DNA of 64,000 nucleotides, from contig NC_056420.1 in the NCBI RefSeq assembly GCF_905147365.1, positions 14,431,501 to 14,495,500 on the forward strand, written 5' to 3'. The position numbers were made by a program, and so were the translations under genes. Shown here piece after piece: positions 55,379 through 64,000 of this stretch. Numbering within the stretch: position 1 is the stretch's first letter; the number at the start of each line of letters is the position of its first letter. The notes beneath the pieces are model-generated. The model searched no databases and was not told where the DNA came from. It worked only from the letters and a program-made list of their open reading frames with translations. Source of the stretch: Aricia agestis. Its lineage: Eukaryota > Arthropoda > Insecta > Lepidoptera > Lycaenidae.

Positions 55379-55648
55379 ATTATTATCAATTTAAGTTAAG
55401 AAAACATCACTAGAATTATTTGAAAATCTTGGGTTACACCCGTTTTCACCTATGGTATCAACTTTTTTTACAATATTCACATTATACAAATCATGAGAAT
55501 TATTTGAAATTTTTGGTTTACACCCTTTTTCATCTGAGGTATCAACATTTTCAAAAATATTTAAATCATACAAATCATGAGAATTAATTGAAATTTTTGG
55601 TTTACACTCTTTTTCATCTGAGGTATCAATATTTTCAAAAATATTCAA
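55100..55648 (-). repeat. Tandem ~90-bp coding repeats before the protease
   Basis: About five units, e.g. FENIDTSDEKECKPKISI, FENVDTSDEKGCKPKISN, VKKVDTIGENGCNPRFSN, FDTFVTLCEKGYNPNSSK and LDNFDTLCEKGHNPRISD. Each has one Cys, an acidic stretch and a Lys/Asn-Pro. A stop (about 55391-55393) separates the first three from the rest. Confidence 0.8.
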
Positions 55649-55699
55649 ATTATGATTCGACTCAACATCATAAAAATTTTTCAGAAATGTTTGGTTACC

Positions 55700-56391
55700 G
55701 GTCGGGTCGGGTTACTTTGACTACTTTTTTCTTAATTTTTTATAAATCTATCTGGTATAGAGGCGCTGGATGACTTATAAGTTTGATATTGATTTTATTT
55801 GGTTCATAATCATATAAGTATACTAATTATAAATAAATGATATATTTAATTAATCTTTATAGTTAATTATTACTTTTTTCAAATTGAGCCAAAGTTGATC
55901 TATAAGAAGGGTGACTTTGTCTCTCAGATTATTTTTAGCATAAAACTTTTATTTATCCTGACACAGCTAAAGTAACTCGCTAAAATAACAGGTTTAATAA
56001 TAATAGACATTTCGACATCAAAAATTCTATATTTTTTGCAAAAAAATATATATTTTTAACAAAAAATTACATTTATCTACCGTCTTATTGATGAAAATCA
56101 TCTTAAGTAGGTTTTATAAATAATAGCATTTTACTTACAAACAAAATATTAACTTTGACTATATATCAATCAAAAGTATTAACTTTTTCAATAATGTAGT
56201 AACTATAAGTGCTTACAAAATAATCATATTATGGCGTTTATGATTGCACAGCCTTCTTATTAATTATTGAGATCAATCAATGTCAGTCATCGATTCTTAT
56301 ATATATTTACTTAATTATCTAGCTCAGGCACTGAGAAACAACTTTTTTTTAAATTCGAGAACATTAATCTTACGAATTTCTTTAGACGTGA
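55700..56391. other. No recognised feature
   Basis: Very AT-rich, no frame with recognisable content. Confidence 0.4.
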
Positions 56392-56690
56392 GAGAGCCAT
56401 GTTTCGGCACGAATGGGCCGGCTCGACCGGAGAAATACCACGTCCTCACAGAAAACCGGCGTGAAACAGCGCTTGCGCTGTGTTTCGCCGAGTGAGTGAG
56501 TTTACCGGAGGCCCAATCCCCTACCCTATTCCCTTCCCTACCCTCCCTTATTCCGTTCCCTTTCCATCCCTACCTTCCCCTATTACCCTATTCCCTCTTA
56601 AAAGGCCGGCAACGCACCTGCAGCTCTTCTGATGCTACGAGTGTCCATGGGCGACGGAAGTTGCTTTCCATCAGGTGACCCGTAAAAAGC
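56392..56690 (+). repeat. SINE-like dispersed repeat
   Basis: gagccatgtttcggcacgaa through ccctacc/ttccct units to catcaggtgacccgtaaaaa. Same family as 13039-13396, opposite orientation. Confidence 0.85.
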
Positions 56691-56754
56691 TAGGAAGATG
56701 TCCCGCTTTTTCCCCCCTGGATGGCCTATAATCCCGCCGTACTGACCTGCTAAC

Positions 56755-56830
56755 TTTTGTCATAATTTTTGTGATAGCGTCCTTAAAGGACTTGTGTTAC
56801 AGGTACCAGAAAACGGAAATATCTATATCT
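56755..56830 (+). repeat. Family-1 SINE 3' end with (ATCT)n
   Basis: aggacttgtgttacaggtac matches the SINE body at 21425-21698; followed by tatctatatctatctatatc. Confidence 0.6.
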
Positions 56831-57220
56831 ATCTATATCTATACTTATAATAAAATCGTAGAGGTAAAATTTTTGCACATTGAAAATAAACTTGAAAAAA
56901 CGAGTCAGGGGCATGTTGGAAGAGTAATAGAACACATTTTAACTGTTTTTGAAATTTTTGTTTCTCTGTCTGTTTGTCTGTTTGTCGGTTTGTCTGTTTG
57001 TACAGGCTAATCTCTGAATCCGCTGGACCGATTTCAATGAAATTTGGCTATCACCATGCCAAATAACTTACATCCCTGGTCAACATCTTAGATACTTTTT
57101 TTAACCGACTTTCAAAAACGGAGGAGTTAATGTTTACTTTGCTGTTTGTGGTCAGATTTTCAAAATTATTTTTTTGTTGTATAGATTGCCAGAATTTGAT
57201 ACCATGTTTATAATAAAATC

Positions 57221-57612
57221 GGCCAAGTGCGAGTCGGACTCGCGCACGAAGGGTTCCGTACCGTTATAGAGAAAAAATAGGCCAAAAGTTGTGTTTTTGT
57301 ATGGGATTTAATTTTAATTCTATTCTAATTTTATTATTAATTATTAAATTACACATATAATTAAGGATTCTGTGAAAATTTCAACTGCCTGCCTTTTGTC
57401 ATTATTGATATCGAGCAAAAAAAATATGTTTGTTGTATGGGAGCCACCCTTAAATATTGATTTTATTTTGTTTTCAGTATTTTTTGTTATAGCGGCAACA
57501 CATATACACAATCTGTAAAAATTTCAGAAGTCTAGCTATAACGGTTCTTGAGATTCAGCCTGGAGACAGACAGACACTTAGCACTAACCTACCTTTGGGT
57601 ACGGAACCCTAA
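57221..57612 (-). repeat. Dispersed repeat, near full length
   Basis: Minus copy of the 8098-8528 family: gagtcggactcgcgcacgaa to acctttgggtacggaaccct. Confidence 0.85.
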
Positions 57613-57720
57613 AAACGGTGACTTTATAAGTAATGGAATTGAAGAAACTCCTCGAAATTGTGGTTTAATTGTAGATTATGAATCTTAGAATAAGAGGTAG
57701 GTTAAAGAAGGGATAGATGC

Positions 57721-57945
57721 CTAGCCTACATTAAATCCCGTCTTCTGAAGTCTATCCTCTATCTCCGTCACATGTTCCTTTTGTCCTGTGGCCCCCATCA
57801 CCATCATGGTCCACGCCAAGCGGTCTTCGAAGAAAGGATTTTTCAAAACGATAAGTATCTGAGGTTCAAGTTTGATGGGTCTTTGATATAAATTAAAAAT
57901 TTCGTGTGTAATATAGATCCAAATAAAATAGTCGTAGATGGGTGT
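57721..57945 (-). CDS. Unrecognised 74-codon frame, possible exon
   Basis: Minus-strand frame after a TGA (57946-57948) to TAG (57721-57723). It reads IWIYITHEIFNLYQRPIK, LEPQILIVLKNPFFEDRLAW, TMMVMGATGQKEHVTEIE, DRLQKTGFNVG. Amino-acid use is protein-like and unlike the random frames nearby. I do not recognise it. No convincing in-frame splice acceptor was found, so it may be a pseudo-exon or part of an unknown element. Confidence 0.35.
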   Translation of the reverse strand, partial: TPIYDYFIWIYITHEIFNLYQRPIKLEPQILIVLKNPFFEDRLAWTMMVMGATGQKEHVTEIEDRLQKTGFNVG

Positions 57946-58083
57946 TCAATTTTCTAAATCTCGATTTTAATAACATACATTCACGCAGACGAAGTTACGG
58001 GCAACAGCTAGTATTTAATAAAAATATATTATAATAAATATATTTATTAAAAAATACTATATAGTATAAGCTACGAATAATAA

Positions 58084-58668
58084 TGTCACGGATATATAGT
58101 GCCATCTAGCGTCAAACCAGCGAAACTTATCGAGGGAACACCGACAACATAAATCCCCTACTCAATACTAGATGGCATGAGGTGCGCAAGTACATACTCG
58201 AACCTTCTAGAAAAGTCCAACATTTGTTTACGTGTTTACCGGTTTATTTTGTTTACGTGTTTTCGTGTTTAGTTGTTTATGTTTATTGTGGTACATGCTC
58301 GAGCCTCCTGGAAAGTTTCCACACTTGTTTATTTGTTTACGTGTATCGGGAACTTTCTGGAATTCGTCTCGCCATATAAAAAGCCGCAGGTAGACGGCCC
58401 GGCAGTTCAGTTCGTTTCGAACTATCATCAAGGCGACTTCGGAGTGAACACAAGCGATCAATAGTGAGTGAACCAGTGAAACCTGCGACTTGGCTACGAC
58501 CTAGGACAGCGATAGTGCTTAGTGATTGGACCTAGTGATTAGTGTTTGGACTTAGTGCTAAGTGTTTGTGACCTAGTGTGTGCTTGTGTGACCTACACAT
58601 AGTGAATAAAGTCTTCAAGAGAGTCACCAGGTCTTTCTCTCCAAATCCTCGAACCCTAGCACGTAACA
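58084..58668 (+). repeat. Gypsy 5' LTR
   Basis: Starts tgtcacggatatatagtgcc and ends cgtaaca. Contains tataaaaag (58375), an initiator tcagttcg with A at 58409 (34 bases on) and aataaa at 58605-58610. These give an obvious U3-R-U5 layout. Confidence 0.85.
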
Positions 58669-58670
58669 AC

Positions 58671-58688
58671 TGGTGTCAGAAGTGCGAT
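58671..58688 (+). other. Primer binding site
   Basis: tggtgtcagaagtgcgat two bases after the 5' LTR. tggtgtcagaagtg is a common primer site complementary to the 3' end of a tRNA; I think tRNA-Leu, not checked. Confidence 0.65.
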
Positions 58689-58694
58689 TTGGAG

Positions 58695-60233
58695 ATGCCA
58701 TTGACTCCGAAAGAGGACTTCAAGGGGAATGTCAGGACAAGGGCGCAGCGAGCTTCTGCCATTGACTCCGAGAGAGGAGTTGCGGAGGCCACATCCACTG
58801 GGGACCAAGCTCCGCCCACTGAGGGACAGGCCCCGCCCACTGACCACGCCCACCAGGCTCCGCCCACTTTGGATGAAGCCACGCCCACTGGCTCCGCCCA
58901 CCGGGACACGCCCACTGGCCACGCCCCTCAGGCTCCGCCCACTTTGGGCGTAGCCATGCCCACTGGCTCTGCCCACCAGGCCACGCCCACTCAGGCCACG
59001 CCCACTCAGGCCACGCCCACTAGCCCCGCCCACCGAGCTCCGTCTGCTCAACCCCTGCCTACTGGCTCCAGCCACCAAGCATCGCCCGTAGCTTCTGCGG
59101 CCCCTCAAGTGGCTCCTCAATTACAAAGCCTAATTGAGTTAATTCAGGCTCTGCAAGAGTCACAAGACCGCAAGTTCGACGCTTTGCAAGAGTCACAAGA
59201 CCGCAAGCTCGGCACTTTGTAGGAGTGTCAAAGAGCTGAAAGTCAGGCTTTGCAAGATTCCCAAAGGGCAATGATGGAGTCTCAAGAGCAACAAAAGGAC
59301 CTCCAAGAAAAAGCGCTATTGGCAATAAAGGATGTTAGTGACACGGTGACTAAGCTTCGGTAAGATGTCGACATAATGGAAGAACGCGTTACCGGGCTAG
59401 GAGTGGATATGGAAAATGTGAAAACCGGCCTCACAGAACTACAGAAGTGGAAAGTTCGCCTGGAAACCACAGGAGTCGCGACATGTAGTGGAACTTCCGG
59501 AGTGGCACACGGGCCAAGAGTAAAAGTACCGCCATACGACGGCACTACTTGTTGGAACGCTTACCGTCAGCAATTCCAGACTGTTGCTTCTGCCAACGGA
59601 TGGACTGACGAACAATGCCTGACCGCTCTCACTGTCGCGCTCAGAGGGCAAGCCCTGTCGGTCCTGGAAGCACATACAGGAAATGGGTTCAAAGACCTGA
59701 TGGAGGCCCTTGAATCCAGATACGGGGAGCGACACCTGGAGCACGTGTTTCGTGCCCAACTGCGTGACAGAGTCCAACGCTCAGGAGAAGGATTACAACA
59801 ATGGGCGTTGGAAATTGAAAAACTCGTCAAGAAGGCGCACCCAGGAGCTGACGCCAAGATGGTCGACACGAATATTGTGCAAGCATTTGTCGACGGAATC
59901 AGGGATCTGGAGGTCAGAGCTGCAGTGAGGCTTCGTCACCACACCTCGCTTAAGGAAGCATTGGCGCATGCTTTGGAAGTCGAGGCTGATCGCCGTGACA
60001 TACGACAGACCCATAAGATCCACGAGGTCTCTGAGGAAGTCAAGGAGGTCAAGGCTCCCACGAAGAAAAGTTTTGGAGCCATGTGCTACAAGTGCGGCGA
60101 GAGGGGCCATCTTCAGCTCAACTGCCCGCAGAAGGAGACCCAGATGGCAAGAATGAAAAGGCTCGAGGAACAAATGGAGGAGCTGAAGAAGCAAGGGGCT
60201 TCGTCTCCTGCCCGGGAGCAGGGAAACGAATAA
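58695..60233 (+). pseudogene. Gypsy gag
   Basis: Structural protein of the element. The first ATG after the primer site is at 58695. Order: Pro/Thr-rich repeats (QAPPT, ATPTG, QATPT; 58805-59090), repeated LQESQDRK coiled-coil region, capsid-like core (PPYDGTTCWNAYRQQFQTVA, MEALESRYGERHLEHVF, VQAFVDGIRD), then a CCHC knuckle CYKCGERGHLQLNC. In-frame stops: TAG 59220-59222 and TAA 59361-59363. The last codons overlap the pol frame. Confidence 0.85.
58805..59090 (+). repeat. Degenerate cgcccact tandem repeats in gag
   Basis: Units such as aggctccgcccact and ggccacgcccact repeat about 20 times in three-base register, so the frame survives. As DNA they form a dense cluster of CCGCCC/CCACGCCC boxes. 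Confidence 0.85.
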
Positions 60234-60279
60234 AAGCCAGGACTAAGGGGCGAGTGCTGGCTGACACGGAGGAAGCCCC
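60221..60279 (+). promoter_or_regulatory. -1 ribosomal frameshift signal, gag-pol
   Basis: gggaaac at 60221-60227 lies in the correct phase (G-GGA-AAC in the gag frame), one codon before the gag stop region (GAA, TAA at 60231-60233). Shifting back one base enters the pol frame at RIKARTKGR. Eight bases later, agccag (60235-60240) can pair with ctggct (60257-60262), and ggggc (60247-60251) with gcccc (60275-60279). The order is that of an H-type pseudoknot. The folding is inferred by hand. Confidence 0.7.
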
Positions 60280-60806
60280 AATAACGGTTGTCTCCCAAGC
60301 AAGCAGCGGGAATAGTCTGGTGATTCAGGGGACTATTAACGGGACGGATTGCAAAATGACTCTAGACACAGGAGCCTCTAGAACAATAGTGAACCCAAAT
60401 TTGATAAAAGCCGCAAGGAGGCACAAGAGGAGAATTAACTGTCGGCTTCTTACTGCCTCCGGTCAGCCAATACCCGTCCTGGGAGAAATGTCAGTTACGA
60501 TGAATGTAGGGGAGTCCTCATACCCTCATGACGTTATCGTGGCTGACATTATGGATGATTGCATCTTGGGTTTGGATTTCATGAAGAAGCACAACTGCAG
60601 AATTAATGTTGCTGACGGAGTTTTCAAGTGTAGTGAAGAAGAAATTTTCATCCTTGGAGGCGCCTGCGGGAAAGTTGAATGTGTAAAGAAAGTCATAATA
60701 CCTGGACGTGCGGAAGCTAAAGTGCTGGTGAAACTACCGCCAGCTGGAAAGAAGAAGTCAAACAGATGCGTGTTGATCGAAGACATACCTACCAAGACAT
60801 CAGCGC
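60228..60806 (+). pseudogene. Gypsy protease (-1 frame)
   Basis: Aspartic protease of the retropepsin type. Active site MTLDTGASRTIV and the later ILGLDFMKKHNCRINV flap-to-helix block are intact. The frame is open back to 60083, overlapping gag by about 150 bases. A one-base shift near 60805 moves reading to another frame (ARILVSGSSNAVVRVLNLSD). Confidence 0.85.
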
Positions 60807-61103
60807 ATGATGATGACGGCGAGAATCCTTGTTAGTGGAAGCAGTAACGCTGTGGTCAGAGTTTTGAATCTTAGTGATCGCGAGATCTGCTTGAACAAAG
60901 GTGACGTCATTGGAAAGTGCGAGGAAGTTGTCTGGATGAGAAAGTGTAGTTTGATCACAGGCTCAGACTCAGTAAACACCAGCAACTATGGAATAGTGAC
61001 TGAGCTACTCGATGACTGCAAGAGTAATCTGACTTATTCGCAGAGCATGAAAGCTAAGAAGTTTTTACAACGCCACGCGAATATCTTCTCCAGGCGACCT
61101 TAG
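60807..61103 (+). pseudogene. Gypsy protease-RT connector
   Basis: VVRVLNLSDREICLNKGDVI to FLQRHANIFSRRP, the standard connector before the RT. It sits in a different frame from both neighbours, so single-base changes lie near 60805 and 61095. Confidence 0.8.
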
Positions 61104-63810
61104 AAGAACGTCGATGGTTCAGCACAGGATAGATACCGGAAGCGAGAACCCAATTCGCCAACGAGCAAGACGGATACCCATCGCAAAGGAGAAAGAAGTT
61201 GAAGACCTTTTGGAGGACATGAGACGGCATAAGATTATTGAACCGTCTGCAAGTCCGTGGTGCTCACCTGTTGTGTTAGTGAAGAAGAAAGATGGCAGCA
61301 CAAGATTTTGTGTGGACTACAGGCGTCTCAATGATGTCACTAAGAAAGACAGCTATTCATTACCTCGAATCGACGACACTCTGGATACCTTGAGTGGCAT
61401 GAAATGGTTCTCGACCCTGGACCTGAAATCTGGATACTGGCAGGTGGAAATTCATCCAAAAGACAAGGAGAAGACAGCGTTCTCTACCAGTAAAGGTTTA
61501 TGGCAGTTTAACGTCATGCCCTTTGGATTGTGCAATGCACCTGCCACATTTGAGCGACTCATGGAGTGTGTACTGGCAGGCTTAGTTGGAGAGGCTTGCT
61601 TAGTCTACTTGGACGACGTCATCATTGTTGGCCGCGACTTCGAGGACCATTTGCGAAACTTAGAACGAGTTTTCGCCAAAATAGAGGGGGCCAATTTAAA
61701 GTTGAATCCGAAAAAGTGTCGTTTATTCAGGAGTAAGGTTAATTATCTCGGCCATGTTATCTCCAGTGATGGAATCCAGACGGACCCGGAGGAACTGGAA
61801 GCAGTTCAAAATTGGCCAACCCCTAAGAACAAAACCGAAGTGCGGGCATTTCTCGGCCTATACTCCTACTAAAGGCGTTTTGTTAAGGGATTCTCAGAGA
61901 TAACCAAGCCATTATATCGGCTGACAGAGGATAAACGACAGTTTATTTGGGACGAGACTTCTGAAGATTCTTTTCAGAAACTGAAGAAACATCTCTGTGA
62001 AACACCAATCCTGGGGTACCCACAACCTGAAGGTCAGTTTATAGTCGACACGGATGCAAGCAACACAGTCATTGGAGGGGTGTTATCTCAAAAATAGGGC
62101 GAAAGAGAAGTTGTAATTGCATATTTCAGCAAATCTTTATCTAAGCCAGAGAGAAACTACTGTGTGACAAGAAGAGAACTCTTGGCTGTCGTAAAGACGC
62201 TACAACATTTCAGCAAGTATCTCATTGGCAGACAGTTTTTACTGCGAACTAATCACGCAGCGTTGAAGTGGTTACTACAGTTCAAGAACCCAGAAGGTCA
62301 AGTAGCTCGATGGATTGAACAGCTCCAGGAGTATGACTTCAAGACCGAACACCGCAGCGGAAAGTCGCATGGGAATGCCGACGCACTCTCACGAAGGCCG
62401 TGTTCAGAAGACTGCAAACATTGTGTTAAACAGGAATCTAATGAAGTAACATTAAAGCTAACGAAAACAAGTCCTTTGGGTCCATGGGAGAATGATGCTA
62501 TGAGGGAGGCTCAAGAAACAGATGACGACCTTCGGCACATCATCACATGGAAGAAACGGGGTGACGTAAAGCCAATCTGCAGTGAGGTTGCACCCACTGG
62601 CGCTGTCACTAAGGCGTACTGGGCGCAATGGGACAGTCTGATTCTTCAAAACGGAATACTCTACCGGAAATTGGAGAAGACTAACGGCAGAGAGTTCCAT
62701 CTTCAGATAGTTGTCCCAAGAACGAGAGTACCGGATGTTCTCCGTGAAATGCATGGTGGCGTATCAGGAGGTCATCTAGGAGTCAAGAGGACGTTAACAA
62801 AAGTGCGAGAACGATTCTACTGGTTGCATTGCCGAGATGATGTTCAGGAGTGGTGCCGCAAATGTACTACCTGCGCTGCAGTCAAGGGACCACAGACAAG
62901 GAGCCGTGGGAACCTGCACTTGTATAACGTTGGCGCACCGTGGGAACGAATAGCAGTTGACGTAGCTGGGCCATTTCCTGTAACGGAATCGGGAAACAAG
63001 TATTTTATGGTTGTCATGGATTACTTCACCAAATGGCCTGAAGTGTTCGCCATACCAAACCAGGAAGCTACAACAGTTGCTTCTAAGCTAGTCGAAGAAG
63101 TGATATCTCGCTTTGGTGTGCCTCTAGAAATCCATTCCGATCAGGGCGGGAGTTTCGAATCGCAGGTCTTCCAGGAAGTGTGCAGAATTTTGGGAATTCA
63201 TAAAATGAGAACCACCGCGTACCATCCACAGTCTGATGGAATGGTTGAGAGATTTAACCAGACCCTCGAGAGGCATTTGGCGAAATCGGTAGATGACAAA
63301 CAAAAGGATTGGGACAAGTATATACCGCTCTTCCTTCTGTCGTACCGTACCGCCGAGCATGAGAGCATAAAAGCTACCCCGGCGTATGTCAATTACGGTA
63401 GAGAACTGCGAGTACCAGTAGACCTCTTGACAGGAGGGTCACCGGAGGAACCGAAGACCGTACAAGACTATGTCTGCGATTTAAGGGAAAAGATGCGCTA
63501 TATACACGCCATGGTTCGGGAAAATGGGTTACAGTCAAGTGAGAACATGAAGACCAGATACGACCGGAAATCGAACACGAGCGGCTTCGAAGAAGGGTCA
63601 CTGGTGTGGCTGCATAGCCCAACTCGCCGAAAAGGCAAATCTCCAAAGTTGCAGACCAAGTGGGACGACCCATACAAAGTGGTTACCTGATTGAATGATG
63701 TGACTTACAGGATTCAAAAGTAACCAAGAGGGACATTCAAAGTGGTACACATAGACCGTCTGGCGCGTTACTATGGCAGTAACAATGATGCTCGGGACGA
63801 GCATCTCTAA
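61096..63810 (+). pseudogene. Gypsy RT, RNase H and integrase
   Basis: One frame with four internal stops. RT: PSASPWCSPVVLVKKKDG, RFCVDYRRLNDVTKKDSY, LPRID, FNVMPFGLCNAPATF, catalytic VYLDDVIIVG. Stop TAA 61870-61872. RNase H: IVDTDASNTVIGGVLSQ, stop TAG 62095-62097, RRELLAVVKTLQHF, NADALSRRP. Integrase: zinc domain HGGVSGGHLGVKRT ... CRKCTTCA, core Asp IAVDVAGPFP, Asp EIHSDQGGSF, Glu SDGMVERFNQTL, and a GPY/F-like KWDDPYKVV. Then TGA 63688-63690 and TAA 63721-63723 before the natural end TAA 63808-63810. Confidence 0.9.
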
Positions 63811-63831
63811 GAGGGGAGTAGTGTCACGGAC
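63811..63831 (+). other. Polypurine tract
   Basis: gaggggagtag directly before the 3' LTR start; primes plus-strand DNA in LTR elements. Confidence 0.6.
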
Positions 63832-64000
63832 ATGTAGTGCCATCTAGCGTCAAACCAGCGAAACTTATCGAGGGAACACCGACAACATAAATCCCCTACT
63901 CAATACTAGATGTCATGAGGTGCGCAAGTACATACTCGAACCTTCTAGAAAAGTCCAACATTTGTTTACGTGTTTACCGGTTTATTTTGTTTACGTGTTT
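63832..64000 (+). repeat. Gypsy 3' LTR, truncated by the window
   Basis: Matches the 5' LTR from its first base with three differences in 169 bases. Its remaining ~415 bases lie beyond the window. Confidence 0.9.

Larger units (their letters stand above)
52603..55700 (-). mobile_element. Ty3/gypsy element lacking the RT core
   Basis: Minus strand: repeat-rich region (55648-55100), protease (about 55080-54692), RNase H (54660-54180), integrase (54124-53017), a pol tail, then a probable 3' LTR around 52850-52603. The RT catalytic core between protease and RNase H is missing: the junction at about 54660-54690 passes from protease tail to the RT-RNase H tether. Gag was not found upstream of 55700. 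Confidence 0.8.
58084..64000 (+). mobile_element. Young Ty3/gypsy element, 3' LTR cut by window end
   Basis: 5' LTR 58084-58668, primer site 58671-58688, gag 58695-60233, protease in the -1 frame, RT-RNase H-integrase to 63810, polypurine tract just before 63832, and 3' LTR 63832 onward. The first 169 bases of the two LTRs differ at three positions, so the insertion is recent. Even so, six in-frame stops and two further frame changes disable it. No envelope-like gene is present. Confidence 0.9.

Noticed and set aside
58656..59120. 154-codon minus-strand frame rich in Gly, Arg and Ser
   Set aside because: Shadow of the cgcccact repeats in gag on the opposite strand.

Overview
The window is insect nuclear DNA, most likely from a moth or butterfly. 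It is AT-rich, with long introns, no bacterial-type operons and a very dense load of transposable elements. Several dispersed families look like those I know as abundant in Lepidoptera: the repeat carrying gagtcggactcgcgcacgaa, the repeat carrying gggtcacctgatggaaagca, two tRNA-derived SINEs and RTE-like tails ending near tttataatattagta. The lepidopteran call rests on recognising these families, not on a database search.

The one host gene I can support is a snake-type S1A serine protease locus on the plus strand. Its first cassette has a TATA box and signal-peptide exon (10.87-10.98 kb) and eight more exons to 21.9 kb. These assemble into a 337-codon frame with matching splice phases. The encoded protein is a serine protease homologue: the catalytic His position is Ser and the catalytic Ser position is Tyr, while Asp is kept. 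A second cassette repeats the same small upstream exons (25.2-26.25 kb) and the activation and His exons (35.6 and 39.5 kb). It keeps the catalytic His and a zymogen cleavage site. Its remaining exons are not in the window.

Layout of the rest. 0-1.6 kb: AT-rich tail plus a short R1-clade copy with a perfect 15-bp target duplication. 1.8-2.9 kb: BEL/Pao gag and a non-LTR RT remnant. 2.9-7.5 kb: an R1-clade element (plus) nested in the 3' UTR of another R1-clade element (minus). 8.1-9.8 kb: a dispersed repeat and the 3' end of a Ty1/copia element. 12.4-16 kb: a decayed Jockey-like element (minus) broken by a SINE-like repeat. 16.5-18.2 kb: a pile of nested MITEs. 22.4-23.5 kb: a 1.13-kb element with 29-bp perfect terminal inverted repeats. 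27.4-30.1 kb: a hAT element with 8-bp target duplications, inside a GC-rich element, inside a longer inverted repeat. 32.8-41.2 kb: MITEs with TTAA, TAA or TTA flanks, SINEs and an orphan endonuclease domain. 42.2-48.6 kb: a nearly whole CR1/Daphne-like element (minus) with a coiled-coil/esterase-like ORF1. It is interrupted by a Jockey-like insertion and by a 642-bp LTR element with almost identical LTRs. 50.7-51.5 kb: a hAT element with a second hAT-like MITE inside it. 52.6-55.7 kb: a Ty3/gypsy element (minus) lacking its RT core. 58.08-64.0 kb: a young Ty3/gypsy element (plus) whose 3' LTR runs off the window; it has a canonical -1 slippery site, with a possible pseudoknot, at the gag-pol junction.

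Almost all coding capacity outside the protease locus is retroelement-derived and broken. The order of insertion can be read from the nesting and target duplications, and that layered history is the main content of the window.
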